Origin: an uncultured Rivibacter sp.
GTDB taxonomy: Bacteria; Pseudomonadota; Gammaproteobacteria; Burkholderiales; Burkholderiaceae
NCBI GenBank assembly: GCA_946481025.1
Contig: CAMLNA010000192.1
Location: 1-6,441, forward strand
Reading direction: 5' to 3'
DNA: 6,441 nt
The translations under genes and the position numbers were made by a program. Shown here in pieces: positions 1 to 4,465 of the stretch. Positions within the stretch are counted from its first letter, which is position 1; every line of letters begins with the position of its first letter. A model generated the notes under the pieces. The model was not told the origin of the DNA and did not search any database. It saw only the letters and a list, made by a program, of their open reading frames with translations.

Positions 1-402
1 GGCGAACAGGGCCGCGGCTTCGCGGTGGTGGCCGGCGAAGTGCGCAGCCTGGCGCAGCGCAGCGCCCAGGCCGCCAAGGAGATCAAGGGCCTGATCGGCG
101 AAAGCGTCGGCAAGGTCGAAGCGGGCACGCGGCTGGTGGGCGACGCCGGCCAGACCATGGACAGCATCGTGTCGCAGGTCAGGCGCGTGAGCGACCTGAT
201 CAGCCAGATCAGCGCCGCCAGCACGGAACAGTCGGGTGGCATCGGTCAGATCGGCGACGCCGTGCAGCAGCTCGACCACGTGACGCAGCAGAACGCCGCG
301 CTGGTGGAGCAGTCGGCCGCCGCCGCCGAAAGCCTGAAGCAGCAGGCCGCACGCCTCGCGCACACCGTGTCGGTCTTCCAGCTCGCTCCCGACGAACAAT
401 GA
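1..402 (+). CDS. Methyl-accepting chemotaxis protein, C-terminal fragment (5' end outside window)
   Basis: This is the last 133 residues of a chemoreceptor; the reading frame is open from base 1, so the sensory, membrane and HAMP parts lie upstream. The fragment begins with [21 protein letters not shown], the highly conserved stretch just after the signalling hairpin tip that contacts CheA and CheW. It continues as the descending helix of the cytoplasmic four-helix bundle, including [17 protein letters not shown] and [19 protein letters not shown]. Such Gln/Glu- and Ala-rich segments are typical methylation-helix sequence in the family, where CheR and CheB adjust Glu/Gln residues. The protein ends in FQLAPDEQ shortly after the helix, so it has no NWETF-type C-terminal tether for CheR. 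Its ligand cannot be judged from this part. Family identity is secure. Whether the gene is intact upstream cannot be seen. Confidence 0.95.
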   Translation, partial: GEQGRGFAVVAGEVRSLAQRSAQAAKEIKGLIGESVGKVEAGTRLVGDAGQTMDSIVSQVRRVSDLISQISAASTEQSGGIGQIGDAVQQLDHVTQQNAALVEQSAAAAESLKQQAARLAHTVSVFQLAPDEQ

Positions 403-410
403 CGGTGCCC

Positions 411-436
411 GGCGACCGGTGAATTCACGGGTCGCC
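411..436. repeat. 26-bp near-perfect inverted repeat downstream of the chemoreceptor
   Basis: Arms GGCGACC (411-417) and GGTCGCC (430-436) flank an inner perfect palindrome GTGAATTCAC (419-428). The two arm pairs share one centre between 423 and 424, so 12 of 13 positions pair and only G418/G429 fails. It begins 8 bases after the chemoreceptor stop. As RNA it would fold into a strong hairpin with almost no loop, but no T-run follows, so it is not a classic intrinsic terminator. As DNA it looks like a binding site for a dimeric regulator. It lies about 88 bp upstream of the start predicted from the sigma-54 promoter at 485-501, a distance usual for an enhancer-binding protein. Its role is inferred; the symmetry is directly visible. 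Confidence 0.7.
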
Positions 437-466
437 AGTCACACATCACAGGTCACAGGTCACCGC
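425..466. repeat. Heptameric TCACNNN tandem units (7-bp period)
   Basis: TCAC occurs at 425, 439, 446, 453 and 460, with the one-base variant TCGC at 432, so six successive units start exactly 7 bp apart. Units four and five are identical (TCACAGG, 446-459). The first two units overlap the right half of the inverted repeat at 411-436. Possible meanings are a slipped-strand repeat tract, or a row of half-sites for a regulator of the promoter at 485-501. A 7-bp period is not a whole helical turn, so simple same-face binding is not implied. The periodicity is directly seen; function is unknown. Confidence 0.6.
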
Positions 467-484
467 TGGAAGGGCCAGTTGAGC

Positions 485-501
485 TTGGCACCCTTGTTGC
501 T
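485..501 (+). promoter_or_regulatory. Predicted sigma-54 (RpoN) -24/-12 promoter for the HNH gene
   Basis: TTGGCACCCTTGTTGCT matches the sigma-54 consensus YTGGCACGNNNNTTGCW at every fixed position except G to C at 492. The invariant GG (487-488) and GC (499-500) are separated by exactly the required 10 bases. Transcription would start near 512, leaving a leader of about 40 bases before the ATG at 552 and excluding the in-frame ATG at 504 as a start. Promoters of this class need an ATP-driven enhancer-binding activator; the repeats at 411-466 lie where its sites would be expected. No activator gene is in the window. I saw no convincing sigma-70 pair with normal spacing in this region. Confidence 0.72.
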
Positions 502-513
502 CTATGCTCCGCA

Positions 514-532
514 GGTCTGTGGATAACAGACC
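514..532 (+). promoter_or_regulatory. Leader inverted repeat containing a perfect DnaA-box 9-mer
   Basis: GGTCTGT (514-520) and ACAGACC (526-532) form a perfect 7-bp stem with loop GGATA. The stem would lie almost at the 5' end of a transcript starting near 512. The 9-mer TGTGGATAA at 518-526, read on the minus strand, is TTATCCACA, the consensus DnaA box. It could be an RNA stability or translation hairpin, an operator overlapping the start site, or a DnaA contact point. A single box does not make an origin. The symmetry and the 9-mer match are seen directly; any role is inferred. Confidence 0.5.
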
Positions 533-540
533 CTACAACC

Positions 541-545
541 AGGAG
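541..545 (+). promoter_or_regulatory. Ribosome binding site that fixes the HNH start
   Basis: AGGAG lies 6 bases before the ATG at 552, ideal spacing. It decides the start in favour of 552 over the in-frame ATG at 504, which has no Shine-Dalgarno sequence and falls upstream of the predicted transcription start. Confidence 0.8.
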
Positions 546-551
546 CGGGTC

Positions 552-1109
552 ATGGATGTGCTTCAACTCGACGTATCCGGCCGCCCGCAGGCCTGGATCT
601 CGGCGAAAGAAGCGGCCGTGATCTACGCCTGCGACGGAGTCGCCTGGACGCTGGGCGATCCTTTCTGGGTGCTGCGCGGCGGCACCCAGCGCCGCACCGG
701 GCTGCAGTCGCGCATCGAGGTGCATCCCATCATCGCGGTGCGCGGCGCCATCCCCAGCCGCGCGTGGCGCACGGTGCCCGCACTGTCGAACCCCAAGCTG
801 TTCGCGCGCGACCGCTACCTGTGCGCCTATTGCGGCCACCAGTTCCCCCAGGACGACCTCACGCGCGAGCACATCCGGCCCACGTCGCGAGGCGGCGGCG
901 ACACCTGGATGAACTGCATCACCGCCTGCCGGGGCTGCAACGGTCGCAAGGGCAACCGCATGCCCGAAGAGGCCAACATGTCGCTGATCTACCTGCCCTA
1001 CGTGCCGAGCCTGCACGAGGACATGATCCTGCGCGGGCGGCGCATCCTGGCCGACCAGATGGAGTTCCTGCTGGCCAGCGTGCCCAGGCACAGTCGCCTG
1101 CACGGCTGA
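552..1109 (+). CDS. HNH nuclease family protein (HNH_5/McrA-like fold)
   Basis: The product is 185 residues, predicted soluble and cytoplasmic, with no signal peptide or membrane segment. The C-terminal half is a zinc-bound HNH (beta-beta-alpha-metal) domain: CAYC at 91-94, REHIRP at 105-110 with the putative general base H107, then GGG, N121, CRGC at 126-129, N130 and RKGNR at 132-136. The two CxxC pairs would hold a structural zinc, while H107 and N130 belong to the metal-ion catalytic site. Glu106 sits where many relatives have Asp before the His. Residues 1-75 form the family's conserved N-terminal part (ISAKEAAVIYACDGVAW). The gene stands alone, with no methyltransferase, helicase, toxin-partner or phage gene beside it, so a restriction role is not supported by context. 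Substrate is unknown. It lies behind a predicted sigma-54 promoter, which is unusual for a nuclease, and its stop falls just before the MCE operon. Confidence 0.9.
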   Translation: MDVLQLDVSGRPQAWISAKEAAVIYACDGVAWTLGDPFWVLRGGTQRRTGLQSRIEVHPIIAVRGAIPSRAWRTVPALSNPKLFARDRYLCAYCGHQFPQDDLTREHIRPTSRGGGDTWMNCITACRGCNGRKGNRMPEEANMSLIYLPYVPSLHEDMILRGRRILADQMEFLLASVPRHSRLHG

Positions 1110-1110
1110 G

Positions 1111-1132
1111 GAGAGGCGGTCTGCCGCCCCTC
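1111..1132 (+). other. Intergenic hairpin directly after the HNH stop
   Basis: GAG-A-GGCGG (1111-1119) can pair with CCGCC-C-CTC (1124-1132), giving eight base pairs, one A/C mismatch and the loop TCTG, two bases after the stop codon. No T-run follows, so it is a weak candidate for an intrinsic terminator. It may instead be an attenuator or processing hairpin between the nuclease gene and the MCE operon. The 5' arm includes most of the purine-rich AGGAGAGG (1109-1116), so folding would hide that potential ribosome binding site. Confidence 0.45.
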
Positions 1133-1195
1133 GCGCAGCGCCCGTCGCAGCGCTGTGCTTCAATCGGCGCGGTCTGCGTTCCCCACCACCGCACC

Positions 1196-1960
1196 TTGCG
1201 CCTGGCTGCCCTCCTCCCGCTGCAAGCCGTTGCTTTCCTCGGCCATGTCGGCCTGTCGGCGGCCGGCGCGCTGCGCCACGGCAAGGCCTTCCGGCCCGGC
1301 GACTTCGTCCGCATCGCGGCCGACTGCAGCGCCCGCTCGCTGCCCATCGTGTTCGTGGTCAACCTGCTGGTGGGTGCCATCCTGGCCTTCGTCGGCGCGG
1401 TGCAGCTGGTCAAGTTCGGCGCCGGCATCTACGTGGCCGACCTGGTGGGCATCGCCGTGGCCCGCGAGATGGCGGCGGTGATCACCGCGGTGGTCATGGC
1501 AGGGCGCACGGGCGCGGCGTTTGCCGCGGAGCTCGCAACCATGCAGACCAACGAGGAAATCGACGCGCTCGAGGTGCTGGGCCTGCACGCGGTGGACTAC
1601 CTGGTGCTGCCCCGGGTGCTGGCCTTGCTGGCGTTGATGCCGCTGCTGTTCGTCTATGCCTGCCTGACCGGCCTGCTCGGCGGCCTGCTGGTAGGCGGCG
1701 GCATGCTGCACATCGCGCCGGCAGCCTACTTCGACCGCACCTTCGAAGCGCTCGGCATGGCGCACGTCGGCCTCGGGTTCTTCAAGTCGTTCGTGTTCGG
1801 CGCGCTGGTGGCCATCACCGGCTGCTACTACGGCCTGCACGCCCAGCGCAGTGCCGCCGGCGTGGGCCAGGCGACCACGCGTACCGTGGTCGCCAGCATC
1901 GTCGGCATCATCGTGATCGACGCGGTGTTCGCGGTCTGCGCCAACGCCCTGGACATATGA
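1196..1960 (+). CDS. MlaE-family ABC permease of an MCE lipid transport system
   Basis: This is the inner-membrane permease that, as a dimer, couples ATP hydrolysis to lipid movement through the MCE ring. From the TTG at 1196 it has 254 residues, close to the roughly 260 of E. coli MlaE. Family hallmarks are SLPIVFVVNLLVGAILAF (48-65), the conserved AREMAAVITAVVMAGRTGAAFAAEL region (89-113), the cytoplasmic NEEIDALEVLGL loop that meets the ATPase (119-130) and GQATTRTVVAS (224-234). Further hydrophobic stretches lie near 139-172, 192-212 and 231-250. The start is uncertain: between the HNH stop and the conserved domain the frame contains no ATG or GTG. TTG 1196 lacks a ribosome binding site. 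CTG 1121 sits 7 bases after AGGAG (1109-1113) and would give 279 residues. The ATG at 764 would overlap the HNH gene and add Arg/Pro-rich sequence that looks spurious. There is no N-terminal STAS domain, which some relatives carry. The gene overlaps the ATPase gene by ATGA. Confidence 0.9.
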   Translation: MRLAALLPLQAVAFLGHVGLSAAGALRHGKAFRPGDFVRIAADCSARSLPIVFVVNLLVGAILAFVGAVQLVKFGAGIYVADLVGIAVAREMAAVITAVVMAGRTGAAFAAELATMQTNEEIDALEVLGLHAVDYLVLPRVLALLALMPLLFVYACLTGLLGGLLVGGGMLHIAPAAYFDRTFEALGMAHVGLGFFKSFVFGALVAITGCYYGLHAQRSAAGVGQATTRTVVASIVGIIVIDAVFAVCANALDI

Positions 1961-2727
1961 CACCGCTGCTGGCCGTCCACGACCTCGAAATGCGCTTCGG
2001 ATCGCGGCTCATCCAGGCCGGCGTGTCGTTTTCGCTCGAGCGGGGCTGCATCTTCGCGGTGATGGGCGGCAGCGGCTGCGGCAAGAGCACGCTGCTCAAG
2101 CACCTGATCGGCCTGCTGCCGCCGCATGCCGGGCGCATCGAATACGAGGGCGTGGACTACTGGAAGAGCGACGATGCCGGGCGCCAGCGTATGCGCGCCG
2201 GCTTCGGCATGCTGTTCCAGAGCGCGGCACTGTGGTCGTCGATGAGCGTGCTCGACAACGTGCTGCTGCCCCTGGAGCGGCAGACCTCGCTCGACGCCCG
2301 GCAGCGCGAGGCGCGTGCCCGCGAAGTGCTCGAATGGGTGGGCTTGGCCGACCATGCCGGCAAGGCGCCTTCCGAACTGAGCGGCGGCATGAAAAAGCGC
2401 GCCGGCCTGGCGCGCGCCATCGCTGCCGAGCCGCCACTGCTGTTCCTCGACGAGCCCTCGGCCGGGCTCGACCCCATCAGCTCGGTGCGGCTCGACGAGC
2501 TGATCCTCGACCTGCGCGAGCGCACCGGCGCCGCCGTGGTCATGGTGAGCCACGAGCTGCCCAGCCTGCTGGCCATTGCCGACGACGGCATCTTCCTCGA
2601 CGCCGACAGCCGCCGCCCCATCGCCCATGGCAGCCCGCGCCGGCTGCGCGATGATGCGCAACACCCCACCGTGCGGGCTTTCCTCCGGAGGGAAACTCCC
2701 GCGCGGCAACCCCTGGTCACCTCATGA
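1957..2727 (+). CDS. MlaF-family ABC transporter ATPase
   Basis: This cytoplasmic nucleotide-binding subunit powers the MCE transporter. Its 256 residues match the usual length of the family (about 270 in E. coli MlaF). All ABC motifs are intact: Walker A GGSGCGKST (37-45), Q-loop Gln88 in MLFQSAALW, signature LSGGMKKRAGLARAI (141-155), Walker B LLFLDEP (161-167) with catalytic Glu166, D-loop SAGLDP (168-173) and switch His199 in VSHEL. The LSGGMKKR signature and the early FGMLFQSAALWSSMSV stretch are typical of Mla/Mce ATPases rather than of general importers. The start ATG at 1957 overlaps the permease stop (ATGA) without its own Shine-Dalgarno sequence, which points to coupled translation. 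The protein should be active. It is called MlaF-like rather than mlaF because gene order and partners differ from the E. coli operon. Confidence 0.95.
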   Translation: MTPLLAVHDLEMRFGSRLIQAGVSFSLERGCIFAVMGGSGCGKSTLLKHLIGLLPPHAGRIEYEGVDYWKSDDAGRQRMRAGFGMLFQSAALWSSMSVLDNVLLPLERQTSLDARQREARAREVLEWVGLADHAGKAPSELSGGMKKRAGLARAIAAEPPLLFLDEPSAGLDPISSVRLDELILDLRERTGAAVVMVSHELPSLLAIADDGIFLDADSRRPIAHGSPRRLRDDAQHPTVRAFLRRETPARQPLVTS

Positions 2728-3686
2728 AACGCCACGCCCTCCTCGTCGGCAGCTTCCTCATCGGCGCCCTGCTGCTGGCCGTGGCCGGCGTGCTGTGGCT
2801 GAGCGGGGCCGACCTGTTCCAGCAGCAGGTGCGCGCGGTCATCTACTTCAAGGGCAACGTGAGCGGGCTGTACATCGGTGCGCCGGTCACCTTCCGCGGC
2901 GTGCAGGTCGGGCAGGTCATGAACATCGGCATCGAGGTGGACCGGCAGACGCTGGCGGCCAGCATCCCGGTGCACGTGCGGCTGCAGCCGTCGGCCGTGT
3001 ACGTGAACGGCGGCAATGAAAAGGCGCCCATCGACATCGACCAGCTGGTGCAGCGGGGCCTGCGGGCCCGGCTCGTGGCGCAGAGCTTCGTGACCGGCCA
3101 GCGCGCGATCGATCTCGACTTCGCGCCCGACACGCCGGCCGAGCGCCTGGGCCGCAACGGCGAGCCCGAGATCCCGGCGCAGCCCGACCGGTTCGGCGCG
3201 CTGATCGACCAGGTGGCCGAGCTGCCGCTGCGGCAGACGGTCGAAGACCTGCGCCACACGCTGCAGGCGCTGCAGAAGACGCTGACCACCGCGCAGGCCA
3301 CGCTGGACATCACGGCGCGGGAGGTGAGCGCCACCGCCGGCGAGGCGCGCAAGACGCTCGCCACCGCCGCCACGGCCATCCAGCAGGTCGAACGAAATGC
3401 CAATGTGACGCTGGCCTCGGTGACCCGTTTGTCAGAGACTACGCGCGACACCGTGGCCGGTGTGCAGCCCGAGCTGCAGAAAACACTCACCGGCGCCCGG
3501 GAGGCTGCAGAATCGGCGCGCCTGGCCATGGACCGCGTGGCCGAGCTCACCGCCCCGGGCGCACCGCTGCGCGACGACCTCGACATTGCCGTGCGCGACC
3601 TGTCGCAAGCGGCACGCAGCCTGCGCGACTGGGCCGAGCTGCTGGAAGAAAAACCCAACGCCGTGATCTTCGGGAACCGTCCATGA
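2724..3686 (+). CDS. MCE-domain (MlaD-like) periplasmic lipid-binding protein with long helical C-terminus
   Basis: The product has 320 residues and is anchored in the inner membrane by one N-terminal segment (about 5-28, LLVGSFLIGALLLAVAGVLWL). A single MCE domain follows at about 36-135, with the characteristic YFKGNVSGLYIGAPVTFRGVQVGQV. MCE domains assemble into hexameric rings with a hydrophobic pore through which lipids pass. Residues 155-310 are predicted mostly alpha-helical and rich in Ala, Thr, Gln and Leu (LRHTLQALQKTLTTAQATL and several similar stretches), probably a coiled-coil barrel or needle. The end, SLRDWAELLEEKPNAVIFG, matches the C-terminal motif common in longer MCE proteins, including PqiB-type ones. 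E. coli MlaD is only about 183 residues, so the helical extension is the main difference and may span part of the periplasm. Start ATG overlaps the ATPase stop (ATGA). Family assignment is secure; the cargo is inferred to be phospholipid. Confidence 0.93.
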   Translation: MKRHALLVGSFLIGALLLAVAGVLWLSGADLFQQQVRAVIYFKGNVSGLYIGAPVTFRGVQVGQVMNIGIEVDRQTLAASIPVHVRLQPSAVYVNGGNEKAPIDIDQLVQRGLRARLVAQSFVTGQRAIDLDFAPDTPAERLGRNGEPEIPAQPDRFGALIDQVAELPLRQTVEDLRHTLQALQKTLTTAQATLDITAREVSATAGEARKTLATAATAIQQVERNANVTLASVTRLSETTRDTVAGVQPELQKTLTGAREAAESARLAMDRVAELTAPGAPLRDDLDIAVRDLSQAARSLRDWAELLEEKPNAVIFGNRP

Positions 3687-4369
3687 ACCTCTGCTGCCGA
3701 TTGCCCCGCGTCGTTGCCCTGCCGGTGCTCGCACTGCTGGCAGCCGCACTCGCCGGCTGCGCCAGCCGCGAGCCGCGCCCCACGCTGCTCACCGTGCCGG
3801 CGGCGGCCCGCCCCGCCCAGGGCGCCAGCGTCTCGGCCATCACGCCGGTGCCGCGGCAGCCGGGCGCGGTGCTGGCGGTGCGGCGGCTGGGCCTGCCCGA
3901 GTACATCCAGGCGCGCCGCGTGCGCTACCGCGCCGACGCGAGCACGCTGGCCGAATGGCCCAACACCTTCTGGGCCGAACGCATCGAGGTCGGGCTGGCA
4001 CGCGAGTTCCAGGCGGCGCTGCGCCAGGCCCTGCCCGGCTGGCAGCTGTGCGACGACGACTGTTCCGAGCGCAACGCCACGCTGAGCGTGCAGGTGGACC
4101 TGGCGCCGCTCGACTTCGTGCGCAGCCGCCTCACGCTGCAGGCCCATGCCCGCATCGTGGTGAGCAGCCTTCCGGCCGCCTCCGCCGGCGGCAAGCCGGG
4201 TGCGGCCGCCGCGCCGCCGCGCCCGTTGCTGACGCTCGAGCGCAACTTCGAGCTGGCCGCGAGCGCCGACACGCCGCAGGCCCATGCCCAGACGCTGTCG
4301 GACCTGCTGGAGGCGCTGGCCTTCGCGGTGGCCGAAACCACGCAGCGTGCGCAGGCGGCCCCCCGCTGA
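3683..4369 (+). CDS. PqiC-like ABC-type transport auxiliary lipoprotein
   Basis: This is a 228-residue lipoprotein. The signal peptide ends in the lipobox LAGC, so Cys26 would be lipidated. Residues +2 and +3 are Ala and Ser rather than Asp, which under the E. coli Lol rule predicts the outer membrane. The mature part resembles the ABC_trans_aux/PqiC family: a VRRLGLPEYIQARRVRYR strand region (66-83), then FWAERIEVGLAREFQAALRQAL (96-117), an NATLSVQVDLAPLD strand (131-144) and a C-terminal helix at about 198-224. Partners of this type are thought to cap or dock the MCE assembly at the outer membrane. Cys123 and Cys127 (CDDDC) could form a periplasmic disulfide. A low-complexity Ala/Gly/Pro insert lies at about 165-181. 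Start ATG overlaps the MCE stop (ATGA), making it the last gene of the operon. Sequence similarity across this family is low, so the call rests on motif pattern plus context. Confidence 0.85.
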   Translation: MNLCCRLPRVVALPVLALLAAALAGCASREPRPTLLTVPAAARPAQGASVSAITPVPRQPGAVLAVRRLGLPEYIQARRVRYRADASTLAEWPNTFWAERIEVGLAREFQAALRQALPGWQLCDDDCSERNATLSVQVDLAPLDFVRSRLTLQAHARIVVSSLPAASAGGKPGAAAAPPRPLLTLERNFELAASADTPQAHAQTLSDLLEALAFAVAETTQRAQAAPR

Positions 4370-4373
4370 AGAA

Positions 4374-4417
4374 GCTCGCGCCGGCGGCGCGGCCGGCTGC
4401 CGGCGGGCTGCGCGAGC
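4374..4417. terminator. Candidate bidirectional terminator hairpin between convergent genes
   Basis: GCTCGCGC (4374-4381) pairs perfectly with GCGCGAGC (4410-4417). Inside, CGGC (4382-4385) can stack against GCCG (4399-4402), leaving an unpaired stretch on the 3' side. It begins 4 bases after the lipoprotein stop and lies 48 bases beyond the end of the converging ktrB gene. No T-tract is present on either strand, so it would be an atypical or Rho-assisted terminator. The remainder of the 96-base gap shows nothing else. Confidence 0.4.
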
Positions 4418-4465
4418 CTCGCGGCCTGCTCGGCATCCCGCTGCTGCAGCACATCAACCTGAGCG

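Noticed and set aside
518..526. A replication origin at the DnaA-box match.
   Set aside because: Only one box was noticed, with no AT-rich unwinding region and no dnaA, dnaN or parAB genes nearby.
504..551. An in-frame ATG at 504 that would extend the HNH protein by 16 residues.
   Set aside because: It lacks a ribosome binding site, lies upstream of the start predicted from the sigma-54 promoter, and the ATG at 552 has a well-placed AGGAG.
552..1109. The HNH gene as part of a restriction or anti-phage defence island.
   Set aside because: No methyltransferase, helicase, toxin-antitoxin or mobile-element gene is adjacent; the neighbours are housekeeping-type genes and base composition is uniform.
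764..1195. An ATG at 764 in the permease frame, giving a 398-residue protein overlapping the HNH gene.
   Set aside because: The added sequence is Arg/Pro/His-rich, as expected from reading a GC-rich gene out of frame, and does not resemble a STAS domain or membrane protein.
2682..2699. Two mutually exclusive short hairpins (CCTCCGGAGG, and GGAG pairing with CTCC) near the end of the ATPase gene.
   Set aside because: Both are short, inside coding sequence and about 25-40 bases before the next start; too weak to claim a switch.
2843..4285. Long minus-strand open frame opposite the MCE and lipoprotein genes.
   Set aside because: Composition is typical of antisense frames in GC-rich DNA, and the plus strand carries clear MCE and lipoprotein motifs.
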